Shown here: positions 14,688 to 25,128 of the stretch, in pieces
How the letters are laid out: the number at the start of each line of letters is the position of its first letter
Numbering within the stretch: the stretch's first letter is position 1
NCBI GenBank assembly: GCA_002239005.1
Contig: MPNL01000019.1
Span: 1 to 55,162 of the forward strand
Direction: 5' to 3'
Source: Truepera sp. bin119
GTDB lineage: Bacteria; Deinococcota; Deinococci; Deinococcales; Trueperaceae
DNA: 55,162 nt
Position numbers and translations under genes: made by a program
The notes under the pieces: model-generated
Seen by the model: the letters and a program-made list of their open reading frames with translations, nothing else
Database searches by the model: none
Told to the model about the DNA's origin: nothing

Positions 14688-16799
14688 ATGTTCATCGGCA
14701 CGCAGTACCATCGCCCCCCGCATCCGAAGCGGAGCGATTGGGAGCGGGATATGAATAACATCGTCGAGTCCGGCCTCACCCTGATCCGCATCTGGATCTA
14801 CTGGTCGCAGGTCAACCCGCGGCCCGACCAGTGGGTGTGGAGCGAGACCGATGCCTTCCTCGACAAGGCACACCGGCACGGCCTGCGCGTCCTGATCCAG
14901 TTGATGCCCGACGCTATGCCCTACTGGTTCAAAGACCGCCACCCCGAGGCGCTGTTCCGCGACCAGGGCGGTAACATCGTGCAGCCCTCGGCGGTCAGCG
15001 CGATGGCCGTCGGTGGTGGCCCTGGGCCCAACTATGACCACCCGGTGGCCCGGGAGGCCGGCGGCGAGTTCATCGGGCGCACCGTCGAGCGCTACGCCCC
15101 ACACCCTGCACTCTATGCCTGGGACGTCTGGAACGAGCTGTGGCCGTTCGTGATGTCGGCGTTCTCCAGTCTCCACGGCGACGCTACCCTTGAGAAGTGG
15201 CGCGACTGGCTGCAGAGCGAGTACGGCGACATCGGTACCCTGAACGACCACTGGACACGTTCGTATGGCTCCTTCGCTGAGGTCGAGTGGCCCATAAGAG
15301 GTGTCCACGCCGACCTCGGCACCCGCTTCCGCTTCGATCAGCAGCGGGTCGCGGACTGGATGAAGTGGCGGGCCGACATCGTCCGGCGGCACGACTCCGT
15401 GAACAGAGTCGTCTCCCACACCGGCGGCATCGGACCTGTAGCCAGGATCGACGATCCCTTCGGCCCCGACCCGACCGACACTTGGCTGTTTACCGAAGAG
15501 CTCGACGTGTGGGGTACCACCTGCTACATGACCGACTTCCGCGAGTGGTCGTTCCTGCTCGATTCGACCCGCAGCTCCGCCCAGGGGCGTCCCTACTGGG
15601 TCTCCGAGATGAACGGCGGCAAGGGTCACATCATGCCCCCCACCCTCCTGCCCGGTCCCGGCCTCTACAGCAACTACCTCAGAACTCCGGAAGAGGTCCG
15701 CAGTCAGGTGCTGCTGACCTTCAGCCACGGTGGCGAGGGGGTAGTCTTCTGGCAGTGGCGCCCCGAACAGTTCGGCCCCGAATCCCCCGGCTGGGGTCTC
15801 GCCAACGCTACAGGCGAACTCACCGAACGCACCGAGGCCCTTAAGGGTCTCAACGTCATGCTGCGCAACCACCGGGACCTGCTCGAGAACGCGGAGTTCC
15901 CTGCGTCTGAGGCTGCCATCCTCTGGGAGCCTAAGAGCTACCAGCTTGAGATGCTGAGCGGCTGGCGTCCCGACTTCGGCTACTTGGGCGGCTTCGAACT
16001 GTTCGGCTACCACAAAGCTCTAGGTACCCTGGGCCTGCCCGTCGAGTACTTAAACGGCCGCGTGATCGTCGAGCGGGGCATTCCGGAGCATATCAAGCTC
16101 CTCTTCCATCCCTACCCGGCCGCCGACCGCTGCGGTTTGGCCGGGCGAATCCGCGAGTGGGTCGAGAGCGGCGGGACCTTGGTCGCCGGCCCGGGCGTCG
16201 GCCTGTTTGACGACCGCCTCAACGGCTCCCCCCGAATCCCCCCCGATGCCTGGCGTGAACTGCTTGGCGTCCGCTACTACGAGACCTACTACTCGGACGG
16301 ACCTACCGTGCAGCTGCTGTCCGGCGTCACCAGGCGACTGGCGGGCTACCACCTCGTAGAGGCGTATCACCTCGAGGGAGCGGACCCGCTCGGGACTTGG
16401 GGAACTCACGTCACCATGGCCCAGCAGCGATTGGGCCGCGGTCGGGCGATTACAGTGGGAACATTCCTGGGCCAGCCGCAGGCATTCGACCGAAGTTCGA
16501 GCCTAGTCCCCTGGGTAGCAGCCCTCTGCGATGAGGTAGACCTCAGACCTGCTGGCTACGCGACGGGTGCGAACGTCTTCTCGCGCGCGGCCACCTCAGG
16601 TGATACCCTGCTCCTGTTCGTCCACAATCCCAGCGCCGAACCAGCGGCGGCCTGGCTGAACGCCCCGGGCTGGAGTGGGGAGGTAACGAACCTAGTTAGC
16701 GGCGCTGCGGTGGGCACCCTCGGCCCGCAGTCCCCCTTATGCGTCACCCTGGCCGCGAAGGATTCGGCCCTCTTCGCTGTGCGGGCAAAGAGACCCTAG
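14688..16799 (+). CDS. GH42-type beta-galactosidase/glycosidase
   Basis: This 703-residue protein has the three-part layout of glycoside hydrolase family 42. First is a catalytic TIM barrel starting GTQYHRPPHPKRSDWERDM. The acid/base site is in YAWDVWNELWPF and the nucleophile candidate is the Glu in YWVSEMNGG. Next comes a trimerisation domain (LFHPYPAADRCG region), then a small C-terminal beta domain. The excellent site GAGGAGGTAACCGG precedes ATG 14688. No signal peptide is seen, so it is cytoplasmic and hydrolyses imported oligosaccharide. GH42 enzymes mostly release beta-galactose or alpha-L-arabinose. The link to rhamnose use next door is only by neighbourhood. Confidence 0.85.
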   Translation: MFIGTQYHRPPHPKRSDWERDMNNIVESGLTLIRIWIYWSQVNPRPDQWVWSETDAFLDKAHRHGLRVLIQLMPDAMPYWFKDRHPEALFRDQGGNIVQPSAVSAMAVGGGPGPNYDHPVAREAGGEFIGRTVERYAPHPALYAWDVWNELWPFVMSAFSSLHGDATLEKWRDWLQSEYGDIGTLNDHWTRSYGSFAEVEWPIRGVHADLGTRFRFDQQRVADWMKWRADIVRRHDSVNRVVSHTGGIGPVARIDDPFGPDPTDTWLFTEELDVWGTTCYMTDFREWSFLLDSTRSSAQGRPYWVSEMNGGKGHIMPPTLLPGPGLYSNYLRTPEEVRSQVLLTFSHGGEGVVFWQWRPEQFGPESPGWGLANATGELTERTEALKGLNVMLRNHRDLLENAEFPASEAAILWEPKSYQLEMLSGWRPDFGYLGGFELFGYHKALGTLGLPVEYLNGRVIVERGIPEHIKLLFHPYPAADRCGLAGRIREWVESGGTLVAGPGVGLFDDRLNGSPRIPPDAWRELLGVRYYETYYSDGPTVQLLSGVTRRLAGYHLVEAYHLEGADPLGTWGTHVTMAQQRLGRGRAITVGTFLGQPQAFDRSSSLVPWVAALCDEVDLRPAGYATGANVFSRAATSGDTLLLFVHNPSAEPAAAWLNAPGWSGEVTNLVSGAAVGTLGPQSPLCVTLAAKDSALFAVRAKRP

Positions 16800-16881
16800 A
16801 CTGCGGCACATTGCGGGCACGTCATCGGTGGTGCTGATTCTGCTCCAGAGGCCCTTGCTCCAAGAACAGAGGATCGGCTAG
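16800..16881 (+). pseudogene. 3'-end remnant of a duplicated MalF-type permease gene
   Basis: The 82 bp before the second MalG-type gene end with CTGCTCCAG...GAACAGAGGATCGGCTAG, closely matching the last codons of the first permease (13800-13856). The translated tails are ILLQRPLLQEQRIG here and ILLQRFLLREQRID there. Only the terminal 15-20 codons survive. The remnant shows that the duplication unit included the end of the MalF-type gene as well as the whole MalG-type gene. Confidence 0.75.
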
Positions 16882-17643
16882 GTGTTCGCAGCTGACAGAA
16901 GCCTGCGACGCTTCAACCTCTTCCTGATGGTCGTTGTCACCACCGCCCTGATGCTCCCCATCATCCTCGCCTTGAGCCGCTCTGTGGAGTCTCCCTGGGG
17001 TTTCAGGACCTACCTCTGGGCCCTCTCCGACCCGCGGCTGCCCCGATTCTATCTCAATAGCAGCATCGTCAGCGCCGGCACCATCATCCTCACGGTGAGC
17101 TGCGCTAGCTTAGCCGGGTTCGCCTTCTCAAAGTTCGAGTTTCCGCTAAAGAGTGTTCTGTTCCTTATGCTGCTCATCACGCTGCTGGTGCCTTTGACGA
17201 CGGCGATCATTCCGCTGTTCGTGCTGATCCGGGGTCTAGACCTGTACAATAGCTATCTCGGGTTGATCCTGCCGCTAGCGGCGTTCGGGGTGCCCTTTCA
17301 TACGGTGTTGATCGCGAACTATTTGAACAGCTTGCCTAACGAACTGGTTGAGGCGGCCTATATCGACGGCTGCTCAGACTTCGGGGTGTTCTGGCGGATC
17401 ATGCTGCCCCTAAGCATGCCGGTGCAGGCGGTGGTGATCGTCCTCACCTTTCTAGGTTCGTGGAACAACTACCTTCTGCCGCTGATTCTGCTGCGAGATC
17501 AGGCGCTGCATACAGTGCCGGTCGCGGCGGTGAACGTGGGGAGCTTGGCGGCCCTCTTTCTACTGGCGGTGCCGACGCTGATCATCTTCTTGCTGTTCCA
17601 GCGGGTGTTCATCGGCAGCGTGACTTCAGGTGCCTTCGGTTGA
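16882..17643 (+). CDS. ABC sugar transporter permease, MalG/UgpE type (diverged duplicate)
   Basis: This 253-residue paralog of the permease at 13857-14666 starts with GTG at 16882. It keeps the six-helix layout and the EAA loop (EAAYIDGCSDFGVFWRIMLP). It lacks about 16 residues before the last helix: HTVPVAAVNVGSLAALF replaces a longer periplasmic loop. Identity is uneven. The stretch 17401-17490 is almost the same as 14371-14460 at the DNA level, while the 5' half is more diverged, which suggests gene conversion. Its last 18 bp overlap the convergent amidohydrolase gene. It may form an alternative transporter with the single MalF partner, or be a decaying copy. Confidence 0.8.
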   Translation: MFAADRSLRRFNLFLMVVVTTALMLPIILALSRSVESPWGFRTYLWALSDPRLPRFYLNSSIVSAGTIILTVSCASLAGFAFSKFEFPLKSVLFLMLLITLLVPLTTAIIPLFVLIRGLDLYNSYLGLILPLAAFGVPFHTVLIANYLNSLPNELVEAAYIDGCSDFGVFWRIMLPLSMPVQAVVIVLTFLGSWNNYLLPLILLRDQALHTVPVAAVNVGSLAALFLLAVPTLIIFLLFQRVFIGSVTSGAFG

Positions 17644-18942
17644 CCTGCTTACGCCCCCCTCCACCCCATCTTGCAACCTCTCCCTGACCCCCTCGATATC
17701 GAAGCACTCCCGCTGATTCCGGAACATCAGGTGCTCCGCCACCTCGATCGCCTGCGACTCGCTGAGGAGCCCCTCCTTCACCTCCGCTGCCAGCGCCCGC
17801 CCCAACCAGGTGCGCGCCTGCCACGAGTAGGCCAGCGCCGCGGCCGGCCAGTTGGTGTCCCCGCCGAACGCGAACAGTTTGTTTATCGGCACCGCGTGGA
17901 TCATGCTGCGCACGAGATCCAGTGACCGATACGGGTCAATAGACCAGGCCCAGCAAAGGTCCACGTAGACGTTCGGGTAGTGCTTTGCTAGCGCCACCAT
18001 CTCACCGCTGTAGGGGTAGCCTATGTGCATCAGTACGAAGCGTGCCTCAGAGTAGGTCGCCAGCAGTTCGCAGAGGTGTCCGGGCCGGATGAAGTCGATG
18101 GGCATGCGGCTATGGCCCGCATAGTAGCCGGTGTGAATCTTGACCGGCAGGTTGTGGCGGATGGCCAGTTCGACCCCTCTCGCTAGGCACCAGTCACCCA
18201 GGCAGAGCGCCTCATCGAGTGGGAGTTCCGCTCCCGCGAGGCGCTTCTCGAGCGCTCGGGCTGCGTCGGCGTCGTCGCGAGCCTGCCATTGCAGGGTCCG
18301 GTTGTAGGCGTGTTGGGTTTTCACGGCGACCGCGCGGGGGCCGTGCTCGGCGAAGACCACCTCCATCGCCCGGTGCAGCTCTTCGAGGTCGGTGATCTCG
18401 ACGCCGACCTCTTGGTAGACCGACTCGGACTCGAAATCGGCGGCGGCGAACGATCTCCAGTTGAGGTCGTAGAGGAAAAAGTCTACGCCGGACTCGTCAG
18501 GTAGGCAGCTCCAGGCCCCATCATCGATCTGGACATGATCGAGCTTGCCGACCTCCCGGAGGAGTCGCAGCCGTTCGCCGGATGCTCGCAGCTCCAGGTT
18601 CCGCTCCCGGGCCGCCTCGAGGCCCTCGGGGGTGATCTCGTCCATGCCGTAAACCCGCTCGGCAATGAGCCGGACGGCCTCGCCGTAGCCGGTGAATCGG
18701 CTACGTTCCCAGGCGGCCCGTATCCCGTCAAAGCGACCGGCTACGTCGGGGTCATCCCCATCGATCAGTCGCCGAACGGCTCCCTCCGAAGCACCGGCGA
18801 CGACTAGGTCGGCCAGGACGTAGTTGTCGAACAGATCCTGGAGGATGTCCGGGCCCGCGTTGGTGTAGGTAGCTTCGCCCCACAGGTGTTCGTGGGTGTC
18901 GATCAGCGGCGCCTCGTCGATTCGGTACTCGAGATCGGTCAT
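17626..18942 (-). CDS. amidohydrolase-family TIM-barrel enzyme, uncertain substrate
   Basis: This 438-residue metal-dependent hydrolase has IDTHEHLWGEATY near residue 14, giving the HxH pair, KIHTGYYAGHS in the middle, VLMHIGYPY, and FAFGGDTNWP with the terminal aspartate. That order matches the amidohydrolase-2 and uronate-isomerase-like groups. It is longer than the two lactonase candidates, with a helical insert between residues 60 and 200. The ATG at 18942 begins MTDLEYRIDEAPLIDTHEH. It converges on the duplicate permease gene with an 18-bp overlap, so the two messages are antisense at their ends. The gap 18943-19090 holds no gene. Confidence 0.8.
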   Translation of the reverse strand: MTDLEYRIDEAPLIDTHEHLWGEATYTNAGPDILQDLFDNYVLADLVVAGASEGAVRRLIDGDDPDVAGRFDGIRAAWERSRFTGYGEAVRLIAERVYGMDEITPEGLEAARERNLELRASGERLRLLREVGKLDHVQIDDGAWSCLPDESGVDFFLYDLNWRSFAAADFESESVYQEVGVEITDLEELHRAMEVVFAEHGPRAVAVKTQHAYNRTLQWQARDDADAARALEKRLAGAELPLDEALCLGDWCLARGVELAIRHNLPVKIHTGYYAGHSRMPIDFIRPGHLCELLATYSEARFVLMHIGYPYSGEMVALAKHYPNVYVDLCWAWSIDPYRSLDLVRSMIHAVPINKLFAFGGDTNWPAAALAYSWQARTWLGRALAAEVKEGLLSESQAIEVAEHLMFRNQRECFDIEGVRERLQDGVEGGVSRSTEGT

Positions 18943-19090
18943 GGCCTAGCCTGACACATCCGATCCCCATCCCGTGAGGATGTCCCCCGACCGCCTTCAG
19001 TCCCCCAGGGAGAGCGTGCCGGCCTCCCCACGGCCGGGTCCCGTTCGACCTCATGGACTTCAGTCGGGTGACTCGGGGCGAGTCCGTGGG

Positions 19091-20359
<1,269 letters not shown>

Positions 20360-20550
20360 AAACCTGCCTCCTCGGTACCGAAGTCCCCTATCCTACCCAC
20401 AACCTGTCCTTAGAGAGGAGGCCAGGTCTCGAACTTTACCGCCCGCGGCGGTGAGCGTAGACTGGTAATAATCAGGCAGGGGAGCCGGTCCCCGAAGGGC
20501 CACAGAAGTCCTACCCGACCGGTGACCCCGGGAGGAATGGGGGAGATCCT

Positions 20551-21816
20551 GTGAACCGAATCGGCTGCACCCTCACGCTCGTGCTCTCCACCGCGGTGGG
20601 GATCGTCATGGCTCAGGGCGAGCCCCTTTTGGGGATCGACCCCGCCATCTCCAATATCCCGCTCGACCAGGTGATCCGCGGGAATCCGCAACCGAACGGG
20701 ATCCCCTCGATCGGGCACGAGGGGGACTGGCTGGGTTGGACACCGCCGACCCCGGCCCCGCAGTTCGTCAGCCAGGAGGAGGCCAGCGAGTGGATCGGTG
20801 ACCGGGAGCCGGTTGTGGCGCTCGAACTAAACGGCGAGGCCCGGGCCTATCCGCTCCAGATCCTGACCTACCACGAGATCGTCAACGACAGCCTTGGCGG
20901 TTTCCCGGTTGCGGTAACCTTCTGCCCGCTGTGCAACAGCTCCATAGCGTTCGACCGGCGAGCGCCGCTCACAGCCGAACTGCGCGACGCGTTGCTCGCC
21001 AGGAATCCCGACGCCCCCTTGATCGACCTCGATCAAGCCTTCCTCGATGCCTACGACTTTCAGAACGGGGAGTTGCCCGACTTCGTCACCTCGACCGAGG
21101 TGACCTTCGGCACCTCCGGGCTGCTCTATAACTCGAACCTGCTGATGTTCGACTCACAAGGGAGCACCCTGTGGTCCCAGATCCTGGGCCAGGGCAACGT
21201 CGGCATCCTGACCGGGGTGACCCTGCTCAACTACCCGGCTCAGGTGATCAGCTTTGAGGAGTTCCGCGCCAGCTACCCCGGCAGCGTGGTGTTGTCACGT
21301 GAGACGGGCTTTAGCCGCCCCTACGGGAACAACCCCTACCCCGGCTACGACGACATTGGCTCCCCCGCGTTTCTATTCATAGGGCCGGATGACGATCGTC
21401 TCCTGGCCAAGTCGCGGGTGGTGAGCGTTGAGTTGCGCGGCGAGGCCGTAGCCTACCCCTGGGAGGTACTGACCGCGGCGCGGGTTGTGAACGACCAGAT
21501 AGGTGACCTCCCGGTCGTCATATTCTGGAAGGGGGGCACCGGGAGTGCCCTCGACTCTGCAGTGATAGCTGACGGTGAAGATGTCGGGGCCGTCGGCGTG
21601 TTCAGCCGCAACCTCGACGGCCGGATACTCTCCTTCTCATGGGATGGCGACAGCTTTATCGACGCCGAGACAAATTCCCGCTGGAACCTGGCTGGCCAGG
21701 CGATCGAGGGTGGACTTGCGGGCTCCCAGTTGCAGGGCCTCCCACACGACAACACGCTCTGGTTCGCCTGGGCGGCGTTCAGACCCGAGACGCGGATCTA
21801 TGGGGTTGCCGAGTGA
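20551..21816 (+). CDS. secreted DUF3179 protein
   Basis: This 421-residue protein has a signal peptide (CTLTLVLSTAVGIVMA, cut before QGE). Two DUF3179-type blocks can be seen: REPVVALELNGEARAYPLQI with TYHEIVNDSLGGFPVAVTFC and PLCNSSIAFDRR, and again RVVSVELRGEAVAYPWEVL with ARVVNDQIGDLPVVIFWKG. The biochemical role of DUF3179 is not established; the conserved C-x-x-C (FCPLC) could bind metal or form a disulfide. The GTG at 20551 follows a GGGGGAGATCCT site. The gene ends 4 bp from the convergent membrane-protein gene. Confidence 0.85.
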   Translation: MNRIGCTLTLVLSTAVGIVMAQGEPLLGIDPAISNIPLDQVIRGNPQPNGIPSIGHEGDWLGWTPPTPAPQFVSQEEASEWIGDREPVVALELNGEARAYPLQILTYHEIVNDSLGGFPVAVTFCPLCNSSIAFDRRAPLTAELRDALLARNPDAPLIDLDQAFLDAYDFQNGELPDFVTSTEVTFGTSGLLYNSNLLMFDSQGSTLWSQILGQGNVGILTGVTLLNYPAQVISFEEFRASYPGSVVLSRETGFSRPYGNNPYPGYDDIGSPAFLFIGPDDDRLLAKSRVVSVELRGEAVAYPWEVLTAARVVNDQIGDLPVVIFWKGGTGSALDSAVIADGEDVGAVGVFSRNLDGRILSFSWDGDSFIDAETNSRWNLAGQAIEGGLAGSQLQGLPHDNTLWFAWAAFRPETRIYGVAE

Positions 21817-21820
21817 GTCT

Positions 21821-22354
21821 TCAGGGGGAGAAGAGAAACACCAGCCGGCCGAGGAAGGCCCCAAGTACCAGCAGCGGAAGGGTCAGGGCGAGGGTGATGA
21901 TGTCGGGCGCATACTCGGGTCGGAGCAATTGTCCAACCTCGACCCCAATCGCGAGCGCGGCGCCGAAGACTAGCGCAAGCGCGAACGCACGTTCGGTCCC
22001 CCGCCGCTTGAGCCAGAGCACCGTGAAATAGCCGAATAGCAGATAGAAGCCGGCGCTGAGGACGCTATTGACGGGTGTCGGGTCGGGGAGCGGCACAGCT
22101 GCCTGGAGCACGATGAAAGCGGCTGTGAGACCCATCAGGATCCCGGCGAAGCGACCGGGCATCCGTCCCTTGGGCCGCTCCTGGGATCTGGCCTCCCCCC
22201 CGGTCGCCCGGCCCTCAGAGCGGCTTGCCCGCACCCTCTGACGTCGCTGCCGGGCCGAGGCTATACGGGCCCGACGGGCGGCCCTACGCCTATCTTTTTC
22301 CCGGTCGACCTTCTTGTTCTGCTTGGCCTGAGCGCGACGCAACTGCCTGTTCAT
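21821..22354 (-). CDS. small membrane protein with a highly basic N-terminus
   Basis: This 177-residue protein starts at ATG 22354 (MNRQLRRAQAKQNKKVDREK). A longer frame to 22462 would run into the divergent lysA gene. Residues 1-70 are a charged, coiled-coil-prone helix rich in Arg and Lys. The rest forms about four hydrophobic segments (FAGILMGLTAAFIVLQAAVP, NSVLSAGFYLLFGYFTVLWL, AFALALVFGAALAIGVEVGQ and a final one ending LVFLFSP). The family has no known function that I recognise. Its position between a secreted protein and LysA gives no clue. Confidence 0.7.
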   Translation of the reverse strand: MNRQLRRAQAKQNKKVDREKDRRRAARRARIASARQRRQRVRASRSEGRATGGEARSQERPKGRMPGRFAGILMGLTAAFIVLQAAVPLPDPTPVNSVLSAGFYLLFGYFTVLWLKRRGTERAFALALVFGAALAIGVEVGQLLRPEYAPDIITLALTLPLLVLGAFLGRLVFLFSP

Positions 22355-22435
22355 GGGGCCAGCATAGCAGGCTGGGTTCCGTCCGCCTGTCGGGGTGGTG
22401 GCTGGCGAGGAGGGTGCTAAGCTCAATCCAACCGG

Positions 22436-23593
22436 ATGGTAGATGACAGCACTCTCTTCCACATCGCGGAACGCTTCGGCACCCCCACGTACGTCTATGA
22501 CCTTGAGGCGATCCGCAGGCAGATCGTGACCCTTCGTGGAGTGTTGCCGGACGCGGACCTGCGCTACGCGGTGAAGGCTAACCCATGCGGCACCGTGCTT
22601 CGCGCAGTCGCCGGTGCCGGGGTGGGCGCGGAGGTAATCACTGCCGGGGAGCTCGAGCGGGCCCTGCGGGCTGGGACCCCACCGGAGAGACTGCTGCTAG
22701 GGGGGCCTGGTCAGGACAGAGATCTGATCACTAGGGCGGTCGAGATCGACATCGGACTCGTCAGTCTCGACAGCGCCTCGCAGTGGGAACTCTGGCGGGA
22801 TCGGCCGATCCGGTCCACGCGCTTCCTGGTCCGGGTGAATCCTGGACTCGACCCTCGCACGCACGATCACTTGGCGACAGGGGCGGCGTCCTCAAAATTC
22901 GGTCTCCCGAGAGCGGAGGCGACCGAACTCGCTGCGGACGTTGCCAAAGTGGGGCTACTGGCAGGGTTCCACGTCCACGCGGGCTCTCAGGTCTCATCGC
23001 TCGACGTCTATGACGAGATCTTCGCGCTGCTCATCGACTTGTACGCAGGCTTCTCCGACCTGGCTCTTCTCAACATCGGGGGTGGATTCACGGTGCCCTG
23101 CTTCCCGTTCTCGGGCTTCGCCGAGCGGGTCGTCGCTTTTGCAGAGCGCTTCGGCCTGCGGATCGTAATCGAGCCGGGGCGGTCGCTGGTTGCGGAGGCA
23201 GGCGTTCTGCTAACCCGGGTGATCCACATCAAGGAGGGCGAGCGGCGCCACCTCATCGCGGATGCGGGGATGGCAGATCTGCTCAGGCCTGCTCTGTACG
23301 GTGCCTCTCACCCTATCCGTCTCTTGGGGGGCGGCCGGGGCGAACCCAGAGCGCAGGACCTGGACGGCCCCCTGTGTGAAAATGCCGACCGGCTCGGCCA
23401 GGATGTCCTGCTCCCTGTTGTCGATCGGGGGGACCTCCTCGTAGTAGGCGAGGTGGGTGCCTACGGCTACGCTATGGCCTCGAACTACGCGTCAAACCTG
23501 CGGCCGGCCGAGGTTGTCGTGGACGGCCCCTCAATTGCCTTGGCGCGGCGCCGGGAAAAGCCCGAGGATCTGTGGCGACTCGAGGGTGGCTGA
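22436..23593 (+). CDS. lysA: diaminopimelate decarboxylase
   Basis: This 385-residue fold-III PLP enzyme makes L-lysine from meso-diaminopimelate. YAVKANP holds the PLP lysine, HVHAGSQ and NIGGGF line the cofactor, and EPGRSLVAEAG binds phosphate. LCENADRLGQD corresponds to the catalytic CESxD loop. GAYGYAMASNYASNLRPAEV is the substrate-carboxylate motif. Canonical enzymes have a Cys-Glu-Ser-Gly-Asp run, so the variant CENAD leaves some room for a related diamino-acid decarboxylase. The ATG at 22436 has only a weak upstream site. The gene is divergent from the membrane-protein gene with 81 bp between starts. Confidence 0.88.
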   Translation: MVDDSTLFHIAERFGTPTYVYDLEAIRRQIVTLRGVLPDADLRYAVKANPCGTVLRAVAGAGVGAEVITAGELERALRAGTPPERLLLGGPGQDRDLITRAVEIDIGLVSLDSASQWELWRDRPIRSTRFLVRVNPGLDPRTHDHLATGAASSKFGLPRAEATELAADVAKVGLLAGFHVHAGSQVSSLDVYDEIFALLIDLYAGFSDLALLNIGGGFTVPCFPFSGFAERVVAFAERFGLRIVIEPGRSLVAEAGVLLTRVIHIKEGERRHLIADAGMADLLRPALYGASHPIRLLGGGRGEPRAQDLDGPLCENADRLGQDVLLPVVDRGDLLVVGEVGAYGYAMASNYASNLRPAEVVVDGPSIALARRREKPEDLWRLEGG

Positions 23594-23810
23594 GGGGTGC
23601 AAGAGCGGGAGGGAGAGCGGTCCGCTCCACGCTTCTGGGCTGCCTTCGGTCGCACTTTGTCAGTATGCAGGTCGATTTCGAGAATACGCTGATGCATCCC
23701 TGATGCTGCCCATACGGAATAGAGTGCGATAACGACTCCACATTGAGGCCATAGCCGGGTAGCAGACGATTTTCTCGACTTCGGTCGAATCCAACTATCT
23801 GGAGGAGCAC

Positions 23811-24605
23811 ATGCTAACGGTAGAGCAGGTCGAGCAATACCGGCGCAGCGGATTCGTCAACGGGGGACCGGTCTTGGGCGATGAGGAAGTCAAGGCCCTG
23901 CAGGATGAGGTGCTCCGAGTCATCGATGATCGAGAGAACCCCAGCGCGCCGCAGCCGGTTCTGCTCCACAACATGAGCCAAGACGCCGACCACCCGATCT
24001 GGCAGATCGTCAATATCTGGCAGGCTAGCCCCGCCTTCCGGCACCTCATCGACAACCCGAAGCTGGGTGCCATGGCTGCTCAGCTCACCGGCGCCAGGGA
24101 GCTGCGCATCTGGCACGATCAGGTGCAGTACAAACCGAAAGCTCGGGGCGGCCGCCTCCACTGGCATCAGGACTCACCCCTGTGGCCGACGCTGCAGCCG
24201 AAGACGGCGCAGATCTCAGCCTGGATCGCGCTCGACGACGCTGAGGCCGACAACGGCTGCATGTACATGGTCCCCGGATCGCACAAGTGGGGCGATCAGC
24301 AGGAGCGGGTGGCTGAGATGCCCGATGGCATCGACCTGCCCGAGACCTTCGAGGGCCACCCGCTGCACTATGTGATGTGCCCGGTCAAGCGCGGACATGT
24401 GCACTTCCATCACTCGCTCACCTGGCACGGCTCCGGCACCAACCACAGCAACCGGCCCCGGCGAGCCATCGCTCTCCACTTCATGACCGAGGACACCACC
24501 TTCGACGACAGCGGAGAGCACGTTATGAAGCCCTTCATCGAGGTCCCCGACGGGGCGCAACTGACGGGCGATACCTTCCCCTTGGTCTGGTCCGGGGCGC
24601 AGTAG
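23811..24605 (+). CDS. PhyH-like Fe(II)/2-oxoglutarate dioxygenase (paralog 4)
   Basis: This 264-residue PhyH enzyme starts with ATG 23811 behind GGAGGAGCAC. The iron triad is visible as HWHQDSPLW (His and Asp) and LTWHGSGTNHS (distal His), followed by RPRRAIALHF with the candidate 2-oxoglutarate arginine. YMVPGSHKWG is the core strand and SAWIALDDAEADNG precedes it, as in well-behaved family members. It stands outside the rhamnose cluster, next to a broken sister gene. The gap 23594-23810 holds no gene and must carry its promoter. Confidence 0.85.
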   Translation: MLTVEQVEQYRRSGFVNGGPVLGDEEVKALQDEVLRVIDDRENPSAPQPVLLHNMSQDADHPIWQIVNIWQASPAFRHLIDNPKLGAMAAQLTGARELRIWHDQVQYKPKARGGRLHWHQDSPLWPTLQPKTAQISAWIALDDAEADNGCMYMVPGSHKWGDQQERVAEMPDGIDLPETFEGHPLHYVMCPVKRGHVHFHHSLTWHGSGTNHSNRPRRAIALHFMTEDTTFDDSGEHVMKPFIEVPDGAQLTGDTFPLVWSGAQ

Positions 24606-24691
24606 CGAGCGGTCTGCAGCTGCCCTCAGCCTCTTCAAGAGGCACGACACTCCGGTGCTGACCCTCGGCGGCCCCGTCACGGGGCGTGCCG

Positions 24692-25085
24692 GTCTACCGA
24701 AAGAGCAGCTTCATCCGCTACCAGAACTTCTTCTCCAAACAGGAGACCGAGTAGCTCCGCTCCGCCATCGACGGGTCCATCGAGGCCAACCGCGACCGCA
24801 TCCTCGGTGCTGAGAGTGGGGACCGAAGCAGGGAGGAGTACGAACGGGCATTCAGCCAGCGTGTCAACCTCTGGGTCGACTCACCCGTCGCCACGTCGCT
24901 TGCCTTCTCCGAGCGGCTTGTGAAGATCGGTCGTCACCTAGCGCGAGCCAAGCGCGCTCGCATCTACCACGACCACGCCATGATTAAGCCCGGCGGCCAG
25001 GGAGAACTGGCAGACCAACTGGCACCAGGACGCGCGCTACTGACCGATGGACCCGGTCGGCTCGTTCTCCGCTTGGGTCGCGTGA
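24692..25085 (+). pseudogene. broken PhyH-like dioxygenase (paralog 5)
   Basis: Rightward translation gives VYRKSSFIRYQNFFSKQETE, a stop at 24752, then LRSAIDGSIEANRDRILGAE and on to RVNLWVDSPVATSLAFSERL and RIYHDHAMIKPGGQGE. After that the sense continues one frame over as TNWHQDARY and, after another stop, MDPVGSFSAWVA. These are the N-terminal half, the HxD iron motif and the SAWxALDD strand of a PhyH protein, with a stop and a frameshift near 25013; the distal His and C-terminus are gone. It is a tandem paralog of the gene at 23811-24605 that has died. Confidence 0.8.
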
Positions 25086-25128
25086 TTTATATGCTACCTG
25101 GTGTACCCTTATAATCGGAGGTTGCGCT

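Noticed and set aside
14427-16013. A 528-codon open frame on the strand opposite the GH42 gene
   Set aside because: It is the mirror of a GC-rich coding region. The composition follows the third positions of the glycosidase gene, no family motif or ribosome-binding site is seen, and the plus-strand gene has clear active-site motifs.
20360-20550. S-adenosylhomocysteine riboswitch upstream of ahcY
   Set aside because: I looked for the GAGGAGCG-type core on the leftward strand. Only the ribosome-binding site GAGGAGG is present, without the paired helices.
22436-23593. Alternative reading of lysA as an ornithine/arginine decarboxylase
   Set aside because: The SNYxxxxRPAEV motif and overall order fit diaminopimelate decarboxylase better; only the CENAD variant raises doubt.
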